Shown here: positions 7,451 through 16,682 of the stretch, piece by piece
Layout of the letters: every line of letters starts with the position of its first letter
Numbering within the stretch: position 1 is the stretch's first letter
Source: Tidjanibacter sp.
GTDB taxonomy: Bacteria > Bacteroidota > Bacteroidia > Bacteroidales > Rikenellaceae
DNA: 64,000 nucleotides
NCBI GenBank assembly: GCA_017466345.1
Contig: JAFTUI010000007.1
Location: 1 to 64,000 of the forward strand
Direction: 5' to 3'
Notes under the pieces: generated by a model
What the model saw: the letters and a program-made list of their open reading frames with translations, nothing else
Databases searched by the model: none
What the model was told of the DNA's origin: nothing
Translations under genes and position numbers: made by a program

Positions 7451-9490
7451 TTATCCCACTTGTGAGCCTACGGGCACTTCGTCCGTAGGAGCCAACAGAG
7501 TGAGTTTACCCGTAGCATCGGCAGACATCAGGATCATACCCTCCGAAGTGATACCTTTCAGTTCGCGGGGCAGAAGGTTTACGAGCACCAAAATCTGGCG
7601 ACCTACAAGTTCCTCGGGAGTGTAGTACTCGGCAATACCAGACACAATGGTGCGGGTGTCGATGCCTGTATCAACGGTCAGTTTGAGGAGTTTCTTGGTC
7701 TTGGCAACCTTCTCGGCAGCCACCACCTTCGACACCCTGATATCCATCTTGCCGAACTCATCGAAGGTAACGCTCTCCTTCTGCTCTGCAACCTTGGCAG
7801 CCGCAGCCTCGTTAGCCCTCTTGGTGTCCTGCAACTTCTGCACCTGACGCTCTATCACCTCGTCCTCAATCTTCTCGAAGAGGAGTTCGGGAGTAGAGAT
7901 GGTGTGACCTGCGGGGATGATGTCGCTTCTGCCAATCATATCCCACTCAATCTTCTCCACTGCGAGCATTCGGCGCAACTTCTCGGCACTGAAAGGCATA
8001 AAGGGCTCGATAGCCACCGTAGTGTTTGCCACAATCTGCAATGCCACATTGAGTATAGTTTTGACTCTCTCGGGGTTGGTCTTCACAACCTTCCAAGGCT
8101 CCGTATCGGCGAGGTATTTGTTGCCCAGACGGGCGATGTTCATAGCCTCTTTGAGTGCTTCGCGGAAGCGATAGTTCTCCAAACTCTCCTCCAAAGCACC
8201 CTTTATGCGGGGCAACTCAGCGAGTATCTCCCTGTCGTAGTCGGTCAGCTCGCCAGCCTCGGGCACCACGCCATTATAATACTTATGAGTAAGTACCAAA
8301 GCCCTATTCACGAAATTGCCGAGCACAGCCACAAGTTCGTTGTTGTTGCGAGCCTGGTAGTCCTTCCAAGTGAAATCGTTGTCTTTGGTCTCGGGAGCAT
8401 TGGCGCAGAGAACATACCTCAACACGTCCTGCTTGCCGGGCATATCCTCCAAGTACTCGTTGAGCCATACTGCCCAATTGCGCGAGGTGGATATTTTGTC
8501 GCCTTCGAGGTTTAGGAACTCGTTGGCAGGTACATTCTCGGGCAGGATGTAACCTCCGTGAGCCATCAACATCGCAGGAAAAACGATGCAGTGGAATACG
8601 ATATTGTCCTTACCGATAAAATGTACCATCTTCGTATCCTCGCTCTTCCAATACTTCTCCCAATCGGGTGTAAGGTCTTTGGTTGCCGAGATGTAGCCGA
8701 TAGGCGCGTCAAACCAAACGTAGAGCACCTTACCCTCGGCACCCTCTACGGGTACGGGGATACCCCAATTAAGGTCACGGCTTACGGCACGGGGCTGCAA
8801 TCCGAGGTCCATCCACGACTTACACTGACCATAGACATTGGTCTTCCACTCCTTGTGTCCCTCCAAAATCCACTCCCTCAGTGCGGGTTCATACTTATCG
8901 AGAGGCAAGTACCAATGGGTGGTCTCCTTCATAACGGGAGCCGAGCCCGAAATCATACTCTTGGGATTGATGAGGTCGGTAGGGTTGAGTGTCGAGCCAC
9001 ACTTCTCGCACTGGTCGCCGTATGCACCCTCTGCCTGGCAGTGGGGGCAAGTACCCATAATGTAGCGGTCGGCAAGGAAGGTCTTAGCCTCCTCATCGTA
9101 GTACTGCTGCGAGGTCGCCTCCGAGAAGACACCCTTGTCGTAGAGTGTGCGGAAGAACTCCGAAGCGGTTTTATAGTGTGTGGGCGAGGTTGTACGCGAG
9201 TAGATGTCGAACGAGATACCCAAACCCTCAAACGAGCGTTTGATAATATCGTTGTATTTATCCACAACATCCTGGGGCGACACACCCTCTTTGCGTGCCT
9301 TGATAGTGATGGGCACACCGTGTTCGTCACTACCGCACACCCATACTACATCCCTATCCCTAAGGCGCAGGTAACGCACATAGATATCCGAAGGAACATA
9401 TACACCTGCCAAGTGACCGATATGCACGGGACCGTTGGCATAGGGCAGTGCCGAAGTGACCAAATATCTTTTATACTCTTTCTTGCTCAT
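7451..9490 (-). CDS. metG: Methionyl-tRNA synthetase
   Basis: A 679-residue class I aminoacyl-tRNA synthetase that charges tRNA-Met. The HIGH signature is His23-Ile-Gly-His26. A CPHC...CEKC zinc knuckle lies near residues 148-164, and a KMSKS variant (Lys-Ile-Ser-Thr-Ser) at about residue 335. The anticodon-binding helical domain follows. The C-terminal ~105 residues (from [11 protein letters not shown]) form an EMAP/Trbp111-like tRNA-binding domain, which usually mediates dimerisation. It is expressed leftward. The YitT-type gene lies 60 nt upstream on the same strand, so the two may share a transcript. Nothing is odd about it. Confidence 0.96.
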   Translation of the reverse strand: MSKKEYKRYLVTSALPYANGPVHIGHLAGVYVPSDIYVRYLRLRDRDVVWVCGSDEHGVPITIKARKEGVSPQDVVDKYNDIIKRSFEGLGISFDIYSRTTSPTHYKTASEFFRTLYDKGVFSEATSQQYYDEEAKTFLADRYIMGTCPHCQAEGAYGDQCEKCGSTLNPTDLINPKSMISGSAPVMKETTHWYLPLDKYEPALREWILEGHKEWKTNVYGQCKSWMDLGLQPRAVSRDLNWGIPVPVEGAEGKVLYVWFDAPIGYISATKDLTPDWEKYWKSEDTKMVHFIGKDNIVFHCIVFPAMLMAHGGYILPENVPANEFLNLEGDKISTSRNWAVWLNEYLEDMPGKQDVLRYVLCANAPETKDNDFTWKDYQARNNNELVAVLGNFVNRALVLTHKYYNGVVPEAGELTDYDREILAELPRIKGALEESLENYRFREALKEAMNIARLGNKYLADTEPWKVVKTNPERVKTILNVALQIVANTTVAIEPFMPFSAEKLRRMLAVEKIEWDMIGRSDIIPAGHTISTPELLFEKIEDEVIERQVQKLQDTKRANEAAAAKVAEQKESVTFDEFGKMDIRVSKVVAAEKVAKTKKLLKLTVDTGIDTRTIVSGIAEYYTPEELVGRQILVLVNLLPRELKGITSEGMILMSADATGKLTLLAPTDEVPVGSQVG

Positions 9491-9550
9491 TAACTTATAT
9501 TGTCTTTAAGTTAAAACCTATTTTTTTATTCCTAACCTATCGAGGGCGAA

Positions 9551-10510
9551 TTAGATGATACCCTCAGTCTTCTTAACAGCTTTGAGTTCCTTGTTGCCGG
9601 CGATTTTATACTTATCGAAGCCCTCGCCATAGACACCCATTACGTTGGCAACCGAGATGAATGCCTTGCTATCGACACTCTTGATTGCTCGCATCATCAT
9701 ACCCATCTCGTTCTTGCGGCATACAATCATCACGATCTTCACATCCTGCTTCGAGTAGTAGCCCGTACCGTTGAGCAGGGTTACACCCCTCTGCAACTTG
9801 GTAGAAACCACATCGGCAATAGCGTTGTAGTCCTTCGAGAAGACAAATATCTGCAAAGACTGTTTGTCGCCCGAGAGCACCATATTGCTTGCATAGCCAA
9901 AGACCGCTGTGGTGATAAAACCATAGATGGTAATCATAATATCGCCACCAAACACAAAGTAAGATGCGCCAATGATAAATATGTCAACAAATACCACAAC
10001 CTGCGAATAACTAACGTTGAGATACCTTGTAACAATCATTGCAATGAGGTCGCTACCGCCCGTAGAGCCTCCCATCAAAAGACAACTTGCCACACCGAAG
10101 CCCATAACAATACCACCCAAGATGGAGGATAGTAGTTTATCCTGAGCCAATGCGGGGAAGATACCCTCGTGGGGCAGTATGCCCTCAAAGAGCGTCATCA
10201 GCACAGAGGTCATCAAAATAGCATAGATTGTCTTTATACCGAATTTTGCACCGAGCAACAGCACGCATATAATTAGGAACACGGCATTGAAGATGAAGAA
10301 AGTAACACCGATGGGCACACCTCCGCCATCAATACCGCCGGTAAGTTCACATACAAGGCGGGCGAAACCGGTCGCACCACCACCCATACCATTTGCGGGA
10401 TTGATTATACCCGTCCAAGCGAATGCATAAATAGCAATACCAATTGTGATAAGTACCAAGTCTTTAACCCAAGTAAAGACACTGCCAAGAGTAGGTTTTG
10501 AGAGTTTCAT
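9551..10510 (-). CDS. YitT family membrane protein (DUF161 plus DUF2179)
   Basis: A 319-residue protein with five to six membrane segments in the first ~205 residues: hydrophobic stretches near 18-38, 65-85, 92-110, 128-150, 165-185 and 187-205. A soluble C-terminal DUF2179 domain with the TLLNGTGYYSKQDVKIVMIVCRK core follows. The GGSTGGSDLIA motif (147-157) is typical of YitT proteins. The family is widespread and has no settled function, though transport has been proposed. The gene is divergent from priA with about 130 nt between the start codons. Reading leftward, TACCTTCG at 10534-10541 is a one-mismatch -7 box. Confidence 0.85.
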   Translation of the reverse strand: MKLSKPTLGSVFTWVKDLVLITIGIAIYAFAWTGIINPANGMGGGATGFARLVCELTGGIDGGGVPIGVTFFIFNAVFLIICVLLLGAKFGIKTIYAILMTSVLMTLFEGILPHEGIFPALAQDKLLSSILGGIVMGFGVASCLLMGGSTGGSDLIAMIVTRYLNVSYSQVVVFVDIFIIGASYFVFGGDIMITIYGFITTAVFGYASNMVLSGDKQSLQIFVFSKDYNAIADVVSTKLQRGVTLLNGTGYYSKQDVKIVMIVCRKNEMGMMMRAIKSVDSKAFISVANVMGVYGEGFDKYKIAGNKELKAVKKTEGII

Positions 10511-10565
10511 TTCCTTTGTGATTATAATTCGTCACGAAGGTACAACCTTTTTCCCGATTTTTGAC

Positions 10566-10573
10566 TATTTTTG
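10566..10573 (+). promoter_or_regulatory. priA promoter (-7 box)
   Basis: TATTTTTG matches TAnnTTTG exactly and lies 72 nt before the chosen priA start at 10645. No good TTTG was found 20 nt upstream. Confidence 0.45.
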
Positions 10574-10644
10574 TGAAGAATTGTTGCCCCCAAAGACGAG
10601 ATATTTTTAACTTTCGCCTACGGCGAGACTTTCTGAGAGAGAAA

Positions 10645-12912
10645 ATGGAACGACTTTTTGCCGACATAATACTTCCTTTGGCACTCCAACCGCTCACTTT
10701 TGAGGTTGGCGAGGAGTTTTATGACTGCGTAGCGGTTGGTTCGGGCGTGTCGGTTCCTCTGGGCAAGAACAAAATCTACACAGGCATAGTCTGTCGTCTG
10801 CACCACAACACCCCACCCTACAAGCGCATACGCCAAATTTCGGGTATTGTCCGCTCGGAGCCTTTGGCGAGCGTGGGGCAACTTGCGCTGTGGGAGTGGA
10901 TGGCGCAGTACTATATGTGCACGATGGGCGAGATTATGCGTTCTGCCCTACCCTCCCTACTGAAACCCTCCGCACAAAATGACGACCTCTTCTCACAAAA
11001 GGTCTTTTCGCTCGGCAAGGAGCAGATGTTAAGGCTCGGCGAGGATGTGCGCACCGAGGAGGCTCTTTCGGTGGCTCTCGAAGCACTCCTACCACGCAAG
11101 AAGGCGCAATATGCCGCTATGATGGAGTTCTGCCAGAAGGTGGGCGAAGAGCATATCTTTGACGGCTCGTTGCCTCGCTCGGCTATGGACGCCTCGCCTA
11201 TGGTGGTGGGAAAATTGCTCGAAGCGGGGCTACTTGCGACCTTCTCTCGCGAGCGTACACCACACTACGACACAGCCCTTCTGCGCCACTCTGCAACACT
11301 CACAGACAGCCAGCAGATGGTGCTCGACAAAATCAGCAGCAGTTTCTCGCGTTACCACACCACCTTGCTCCACGGCATCACTTCGAGTGGCAAGACCGAA
11401 CTCTACATCCACCTCGCCAACAGCATTTTGCAGGAGGGGGGCTCGGTGCTCTACCTCATTCCCGAACTTGCCCTCACAGAGCAACTCATAGGTAGGCTAC
11501 GCAAGGCTTTTGGCGATGGACTGACCGTCTATCACTCGGCAATGACTCCTCGTGCCCGCACCGAGATGTACATCCGCCTGAGTCGTTCGGAGGGTGGCGA
11601 AATTATTGTAGGCACCCGCTCGGCAATACTTCTACCACTACACAATCTGCGCCTCATAATCGTTGATGAGGAGCACGATGAGAGTTTCAAACAGCAAGAC
11701 CCCGCACCCCGCTTTTCGACACGCGATGTGGCGGTGTGGATGGCTCACAATTTGGGCTGCAAGACTCTCTTGGGTAGTGCCACCCCCTCGTTGGAGAGTT
11801 TCTACAATGCCTACACAGGTCGCTATGGTTATGTGTGGCTTGGCGAGCGTTATGGCGAAGGTGTACTCCCCGAAGTTATTGTTTCAAACACCATAAAGAG
11901 TGCCCAGCGTGGCGAGCGCAAAGGTCATATAGGCAAGGAGTTACACGATGCAATACAAGAGGCTCTTGCCAACCACCAACAGGTTATACTCTTTCAGAAT
12001 AGGCGTGGATTTGCCCCCTACTTGGAGTGTCCAACGTGCGGATGGAGCGCAAGGTGCCCACACTGTGGCGTGACGCTCACATATTACAAAAAAGGTAACA
12101 AGTTGCGTTGCAACCTCTGCGGTCACTCCATCGACAGCCCCACCCGTTGCCCCTCGTGCCACTCGGGCGAGCCGCTACCTCAGGGTTTCGGCACCGAGAA
12201 GATTGAGGAGGTCGTTGCCGAGATGTTCCCCGAGGCGAGAGTGGCAAGGCTCGATGGCGATGTTGCTGCCTCGGCAGGGCGTATGCGCTCGGTTATTCGC
12301 TCTTTCGAGAGGGGCGAGACGGACATATTGGTCGGCACAAGGCTCATCACCAAGGGTTTCGACTTCTCGGGGGTGGGTGTTGTAGGTGTTCTCAATGCCG
12401 ACAACCTACTCTCACGCCCCGATTTCAGGGCTGAGGAGCGCACCTTCCAGACTCTTGTGCAGATTGCCGGCAGAGCAGGTCGTGCCGACAACAAAGGGCG
12501 CACCATAATCCAGACCGCCCAGCCCGACAATCACACCATCATACAAGCTGCCCGAGGCGACTATATGGCTATGGCTCGCTCACAGTTGCGCGATAGAGAG
12601 GCTTTTGGCTATCCTCCCTTCACACGCCTTGTGAGGCTCTCGTTGCGCCACACCTCGCCCGAACTTGTGTGGCGAGGAGCAAACACCCTCTCGCAACGCC
12701 TTAGGGAGGTGCTTGGCAGAGGTGTTACCGATGCTCACGCGCCCGCAGTAAGTCACGTTGCCGACAACTACTATATGCAAATTTTGGTGCGCATAGAGCG
12801 TAGCGAATCGCCCACCGACACCAAAGATATTATAAAAGAGTGCCTTAGGGTGTTTGCCAAAGACCCCATCTACCGCAACATTGCCGTTACCATAGACGTT
12901 GACCCGCAGTAG
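10645..12912 (+). CDS. priA: Primosomal protein N' (replication restart helicase PriA)
   Basis: A 755-residue superfamily 2 DNA helicase that recognises stalled or repaired forks and reloads the replisome. Visible features: an N-terminal 3'-end-binding domain, Walker A in GITSSGKTELYIHL, the DEEH box in IVDEEHDESFKQQ, and the zinc-binding insertion with repeated CxxC pairs (CPTC, CPHC, CNLC, CPSC). Motifs GFDFSGVGVVGVLNADNLL and QIAGRAGRADNKG follow. The start at 10645 was chosen because Met-Glu-Arg-Leu-Phe-Ala-Asp aligns with the family N-terminus. The 28-codon upstream extension is basic, lacks family similarity and covers the promoter box. Family C repeats follow the stop codon. Confidence 0.94.
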   Translation: MERLFADIILPLALQPLTFEVGEEFYDCVAVGSGVSVPLGKNKIYTGIVCRLHHNTPPYKRIRQISGIVRSEPLASVGQLALWEWMAQYYMCTMGEIMRSALPSLLKPSAQNDDLFSQKVFSLGKEQMLRLGEDVRTEEALSVALEALLPRKKAQYAAMMEFCQKVGEEHIFDGSLPRSAMDASPMVVGKLLEAGLLATFSRERTPHYDTALLRHSATLTDSQQMVLDKISSSFSRYHTTLLHGITSSGKTELYIHLANSILQEGGSVLYLIPELALTEQLIGRLRKAFGDGLTVYHSAMTPRARTEMYIRLSRSEGGEIIVGTRSAILLPLHNLRLIIVDEEHDESFKQQDPAPRFSTRDVAVWMAHNLGCKTLLGSATPSLESFYNAYTGRYGYVWLGERYGEGVLPEVIVSNTIKSAQRGERKGHIGKELHDAIQEALANHQQVILFQNRRGFAPYLECPTCGWSARCPHCGVTLTYYKKGNKLRCNLCGHSIDSPTRCPSCHSGEPLPQGFGTEKIEEVVAEMFPEARVARLDGDVAASAGRMRSVIRSFERGETDILVGTRLITKGFDFSGVGVVGVLNADNLLSRPDFRAEERTFQTLVQIAGRAGRADNKGRTIIQTAQPDNHTIIQAARGDYMAMARSQLRDREAFGYPPFTRLVRLSLRHTSPELVWRGANTLSQRLREVLGRGVTDAHAPAVSHVADNYYMQILVRIERSESPTDTKDIIKECLRVFAKDPIYRNIAVTIDVDPQ

Positions 12913-12925
12913 GGAATTGAGAGTT

Positions 12926-13036
12926 GAGAATTGAGGCAAATGCGAGTAAGCGAGGGCAGAGGCTGCTTGCAGACTATGCCGAGCGGGAGCATTTTAGAGC
13001 AGCCGAAGGCTGGTCAATTGAGAATTGAGAATTCAA
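12926..13036 (+). repeat. Family C repeat, copy C1, with GAATTGA microrepeats
   Basis: Ninety-six nucleotides (12926-13021) are identical to copy C2 (44092-44187). Foldable parts are GGCA/TGCC enclosing CTGC-tt-GCAG and the short hairpin CAGCC-gaa-GGCTG after the constant GAGCATTTTAGAG-like segment. Short (GA)GAATTGA units flank both ends and begin right after the priA stop codon. Confidence 0.9.
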
Positions 13037-13037
13037 T

Positions 13038-13733
13038 TTGAAGATATTTAGCGACATATTCCACCTATTTGTGCCGAGGGTGTGTCCTGCGTGTGGCAAG
13101 ACGCTTGTGGAGGGCGAGGTAACCTTCTGCACGCTCTGCCGTATGAATGCCCCGCTTACAAACCACCCCACAGAAGCACACAACGCCCTATTGGAGCACC
13201 TGCGCGAGAGCGTTCCCATAGAACGTGCGGCAGCCCTATTGCGCTTCACTAAGGGTAGCGGTTGGAGGCGCACCATTCACGAATTTAAGTACTCGGGCAG
13301 TTGGCGTATAGCCCGCGAGTGTGGCAGGTGGCTTGGCGAGGCGTTGGCTGAGGGCGGACTCTTCTATGGGGTGGATGTGGTTGTTCCCGTACCACTCCAT
13401 AGGCGCAAGACACTACACAGGGGCTACAACCAAGCAGATTACATTGCCGAAGGAGTCGCCACAGCACTCTCTCGTCCCCGCTCGGCTGGCAACCTCATAC
13501 GCCATATCAACAACCCCTCCCAGGCCCGCAAACGCCGCCGAGAGAGATGGGAGAATGTGGATGGTATTTTCAGAGTGCTCCACCCAGAGGAGTTCGAGGG
13601 CAAACATATCCTGCTGGTGGATGATGTCATAACCTCGGGTGCGACCATCTCTTCGTGCGCACAGGCTATCCTTAGCCAAGTCCCTGGCGCCAAAGTCAGC
13701 ATCGCCACCTTCGCCACAGCGATATACAATTAG
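13038..13733 (+). CDS. ComF-like amidophosphoribosyltransferase family protein
   Basis: A 231-residue protein with an N-terminal zinc-finger-like segment (Cys16, Cys19, Cys31, Cys34) and a type I phosphoribosyltransferase fold ending in the PRPP-binding loop HILLVDDVITSGATIS (about 190-205). The PVPLHRRKTLHRGYNQA motif is the ComF/GntX hallmark. ComF proteins are linked to DNA uptake in transformable bacteria; in Bacteroidota the role is unproven. The gene is bracketed by two family C repeats in inverted orientation (C1 upstream, C3 downstream). Confidence 0.85.
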   Translation: MKIFSDIFHLFVPRVCPACGKTLVEGEVTFCTLCRMNAPLTNHPTEAHNALLEHLRESVPIERAAALLRFTKGSGWRRTIHEFKYSGSWRIARECGRWLGEALAEGGLFYGVDVVVPVPLHRRKTLHRGYNQADYIAEGVATALSRPRSAGNLIRHINNPSQARKRRRERWENVDGIFRVLHPEEFEGKHILLVDDVITSGATISSCAQAILSQVPGAKVSIATFATAIYN

Positions 13734-13740
13734 AGTTGAG

Positions 13741-13832
13741 AGTTGAGAAAACTTTGTTTTCTCTAAAATGCTCACGCTCGGCAAAGTGCACGAGTGCCCT
13801 CTGCACTCGCTTAATCGCATTTGCGAAAATTG
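13741..13832 (-). repeat. Family C repeat, copy C3 (inverted)
   Basis: The reverse complement matches C1/C2 backbone segments (GCAAATGCGATTAAGCGAG, TTTGCCGAGCGTGAGCATTT) but carries different hairpins. CGAGTGC-agagg-GCACTCG replaces the C1 central hairpin, and GAGAAAAC-aaa-GTTTTCTC replaces CAGCC-gaa-GGCTG. Confidence 0.8.
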
Positions 13833-13884
13833 ACAGACCTCTCCCGCTGCTTCGCAGCACCCTCCCCTGACTCAGGGGAGGGTT
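13833..13884. repeat. Family B palindrome, copy B3
   Basis: Constant ACAGACCTCTCCC, hairpin GCTGC-ttc-GCAGC (13846-13858), constant ACCCTCCC, hairpin CTCCCCT-gactc-AGGGGAG (13862-13880). Followed by a short GGTTACAAGG/GGTTGCAAGG tract to about 13955. Confidence 0.8.
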
Positions 13885-13955
13885 ACAAGGGTTGCAAGGG
13901 TTACAGGGGTTGCAAGGAGTATTCCCTGTTATCCTTGTTACCCCTGAAACCCTTG

Positions 13956-14173
13956 TATACGAGAAAGCAACTCCGCAGTTTGCTCAGCGCAAATGAGGAA
14001 GTTGCGATGCGCAGTTTGGTGCACAAAGCACCCACAAGGCACACTTGGGCGATTGCGATTTGTGAGGCGAGTAGTAGGCGCACAAGAAAACCACCTCCGC
14101 AGTTTACTCTTCGTAAATGAGGAGGTGGTTTATCGCAGTGCAACGACCTAATCGCCCACAAGGCGCGATCGCC
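13956..14173. repeat. Family D nested palindromes, tandem copies D2 and D3
   Basis: D2: stem GCAACT (13967-13972) with AGTTGC (14000-14005), apical TTTGC/GCAAA (13979-13983, 13989-13993). D3: stem AACCACCTCC (14089-14098) with GGAGGTGGTT (14121-14130), apical TTTAC/GTAAA (14103-14107, 14113-14117). An outer stem GGGCGATT (14047-14054) with AATCGCCC (14150-14157) encloses D3. A last small palindrome GGCGCGATCGCC (14162-14173) touches the GH57 stop codon. Confidence 0.8.
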
Positions 14174-15363
14174 TATTCACTCGCCAAGTCAAGCTCGTTG
14201 GCAAAGTCGGACAACACATTCATATAATTAATGAACGCATTGTATGCCGAATCGTAGGGGTTGAAGTAACTGTGCACATCACCGTCCGAGAACCACTTGG
14301 TAGCCATATAGTAGAAGTGGTCGGAAGCCTTCATAAAGTTCCAAACATAGTTGAAATCCTCGTTATCCAGGGCGCGAACTTTCTCCTGCAAGCCGTAAAG
14401 TTTGCCGAAAGCCTCATTCTGCAACTCGTTGCCGAGCCAAGCCGTCACATCCCTCTCCTCGTCTGCCCACGACATTGCGTGAGTGCAGTAGAGAACGCCC
14501 GTAGGTTGGTTTGCAGCAGCGGTTTCGGTTACGGTGCCAAACTTCAAAGCACCCGTAGCAAGCATAGCCTTAGGCAGTGCTGCCATAAAGTCGAAGATGC
14601 CACTCGAAGCCTTCTGGTGCTCGCCAAAGGTCTCGTAGTCCATAAAGAGGTTTACAACCTCTCCGGTGGTGTTCTCGTCAGCAATCCAGCCTGCATATTT
14701 CTCGGCTGTGAGGGGGTATTCGCCCCAACCCTGATTGGAGAAACGGAAGGCGATGTCGTCCGAGAGTTTGTAGTTACGCAACAAGATGCGCAACTTCTGG
14801 TCGAGGGCGTTGGCATAGACATAGTTGGGACTCTTCCAACCCAAGACGTGGCGTGCTCCTTCGGCGAGCATAGCCTTGAAGCCCATTGCTGCCACCTGCT
14901 CGCCAATCTGGTCGGAGTAGATAAGTTCGGTATTGCGGAACGAGGTGGGTGTATAGCCAAACTCGCTCTTCATAAGTTCAACGTGAGCCTCCACCTCGCT
15001 CTTGAACTCCTCGGGCGAGATGAGCGAAGAGAGCGAGTGGGAGTAGCTCTCTGCCAAAAACTCTACGCAACCCGTCTGGGCCAAGGCACGGAAACTCTCC
15101 AACACCTCGGGGGTGTAGCTGCGGAACTGCTCGATAGCCAAGCCCGAGATAGAGAAAGTCACTTTGAAAGCCCCCTCGTTCTCCTTGATGAGTCTCAGCA
15201 GGAGGTTGTTCATAGGCAAGTAGCACTCGGCAGCCACGCGCTGCATAATCGAGCGGTTGGCACTAACATCCAAGTAGTTGTGGTCCTTGCCCATATTAAA
15301 AAAGCGGTAAGTTTTAAGCCTCAGTGGCTGATGTACCTGAAAGTATAGACAAACTGTTTTCAT
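14173..15363 (-). CDS. GH57 family alpha-glucan-active glycoside hydrolase
   Basis: A 396-residue GH57 protein (alpha-amylase / 4-alpha-glucanotransferase / branching-type family), retaining mechanism, no signal peptide and therefore cytoplasmic. Family regions seen: HQPLR near the start (11-15), the catalytic nucleophile Glu146 in FRNTELIYSD, and the acid/base Asp242 in FMDYETFGEH. It is the last gene of a tight leftward glycogen operon: 5 nt separate it from the GT4 gene. In this context it probably trims or rearranges the alpha-1,4-glucan store. Exact specificity (amylase versus transferase) cannot be told by eye. Confidence 0.88.
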   Translation of the reverse strand: MKTVCLYFQVHQPLRLKTYRFFNMGKDHNYLDVSANRSIMQRVAAECYLPMNNLLLRLIKENEGAFKVTFSISGLAIEQFRSYTPEVLESFRALAQTGCVEFLAESYSHSLSSLISPEEFKSEVEAHVELMKSEFGYTPTSFRNTELIYSDQIGEQVAAMGFKAMLAEGARHVLGWKSPNYVYANALDQKLRILLRNYKLSDDIAFRFSNQGWGEYPLTAEKYAGWIADENTTGEVVNLFMDYETFGEHQKASSGIFDFMAALPKAMLATGALKFGTVTETAAANQPTGVLYCTHAMSWADEERDVTAWLGNELQNEAFGKLYGLQEKVRALDNEDFNYVWNFMKASDHFYYMATKWFSDGDVHSYFNPYDSAYNAFINYMNVLSDFANELDLASE

Positions 15364-15368
15364 ATCGG

Positions 15369-16676
15369 TTAGTTTTTGTTATTCATCTCATTTATAACAC
15401 GCTCGTAGCCCGCTTTGATTTTGGCAGCAGCGTTGTTCCATTTCAGACCATTAACCTCCTCCAAACCTTTGCGAGCAAAGAGTTCGCCGAGTGCAGGATA
15501 GGTAACAAGTCCATAGATTGCATCAGCCATAGCGTCCACATCCCAATAATCCACCTTAACGGCATAATCGAGCACCTCGGCAACACCCGACTGCTTGGAG
15601 ATGATGGTGGGCACATTCGACCTCATAGCCTCCAAAGGCGAGATACCGAAAGGCTCACTCACCGAGGGCATAACATAGACATCGCTCAGCGCAAACATCT
15701 TCTGCACATCTGCGCCCCTTAGGAAGCCCGTAAAGTGGAACCTGTCGGCAATGCCGAGTCGTGCTACACGGCGAATAACGTGGTTCATCATATCGCCGCT
15801 ACCTGCCATAACAAACCTCACATTGGGTGTGCGTTTGAGCACCTTAGCAGCCGCCTCCACAAAGTAGTCGGGACCCTTCTGGTAGGTAATACGACCGAGG
15901 AAAGTGACAATTTTATCCTTCACGCCGCGCTCCTCAACAGTGTCGCTATCGGCAAAACGCACAGCGTTGTGTACCGTTATAACCTTCTCGGCAGGGATAC
16001 CATACTTATTAATAATTATGTTGCGTGTGAGGTTGCTCACAGCCATTACCAAATCTGCCGCCTCCATACCTCCGCGCTCTATGGCATAGGTCTGGGTGTT
16101 GATATTCTCGCCACTGCGGTCGTACTCCGTAGCGTGCATATGGACCACCAGAGGTTTACCCGACACCTCCTTGGCTGCAATACCTGCATAGTAGGTGAGC
16201 CAATCGTGTGCGTGGATAACATCGAACTGTCCCTCCAAGTTGATAGCCACTTGGCGAGCCACAAGTGCATAGCGTGCAACCTCCTCCATCAGATTTGCGC
16301 CATATTTGCCCGAAAAGTTATACCTCTCGCGCCATACATCGCCTTCGTGGTGGATGGTGCCGACCTGCTCGCTGCGGCTACGCTCAGCCTCAAACTGCTC
16401 GGGCGAGATGTAGGGCACCATATTGGAGTTAATCTCCATAAACTTCACGTTGCGCCAAATCTCGCTATCAGCCTCGCCACTACGATAAACAGCATCTACA
16501 TCGCTGGCATTGACAACCCTTATAAATCGCTGGTCCTCATCGCCATACGCCTTGGGGACTACAAAAATCACCTCCACACCATTGCGTGCCAAGCCACGAG
16601 TAAGACCATAGCAAGCCGTACCCAAACCACCGGCAATGTGAGGAGGGAACTCCCAACCAAACATTAATACTCTCAT
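15369..16676 (-). CDS. GT4-type glycosyltransferase (glycogen synthase-like)
   Basis: A 435-residue GT-B glycosyltransferase. The N-terminal nucleotide-sugar loop has PPHIAGGLGTACYGL (Gly-Gly-Leu-Gly at 16-19). A conserved HAHDW sits mid-protein, ITVHNAV and FLGRITYQKGPD start the second Rossmann domain, and the EPFGISPLEAM motif has the E-x7-E signature near the C-terminus. It lies in the glycogen operon, 6 nt after the debranching gene and 5 nt before GH57. A role in glucan synthesis or in making the malto-oligosaccharide primer is likely, but the large fusion upstream already supplies a synthase, so this one may have a distinct donor or product. Confidence 0.85.
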   Translation of the reverse strand: MRVLMFGWEFPPHIAGGLGTACYGLTRGLARNGVEVIFVVPKAYGDEDQRFIRVVNASDVDAVYRSGEADSEIWRNVKFMEINSNMVPYISPEQFEAERSRSEQVGTIHHEGDVWRERYNFSGKYGANLMEEVARYALVARQVAINLEGQFDVIHAHDWLTYYAGIAAKEVSGKPLVVHMHATEYDRSGENINTQTYAIERGGMEAADLVMAVSNLTRNIIINKYGIPAEKVITVHNAVRFADSDTVEERGVKDKIVTFLGRITYQKGPDYFVEAAAKVLKRTPNVRFVMAGSGDMMNHVIRRVARLGIADRFHFTGFLRGADVQKMFALSDVYVMPSVSEPFGISPLEAMRSNVPTIISKQSGVAEVLDYAVKVDYWDVDAMADAIYGLVTYPALGELFARKGLEEVNGLKWNNAAAKIKAGYERVINEMNNKN

Positions 16677-16682
16677 AGTGAC

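Noticed and set aside
13741-14173. Insertion sequence between the ComF-like gene and GH57
   Set aside because: Palindromes are abundant, but there is no transposase frame, no target-site duplication was recognised, and the same units occur singly elsewhere.
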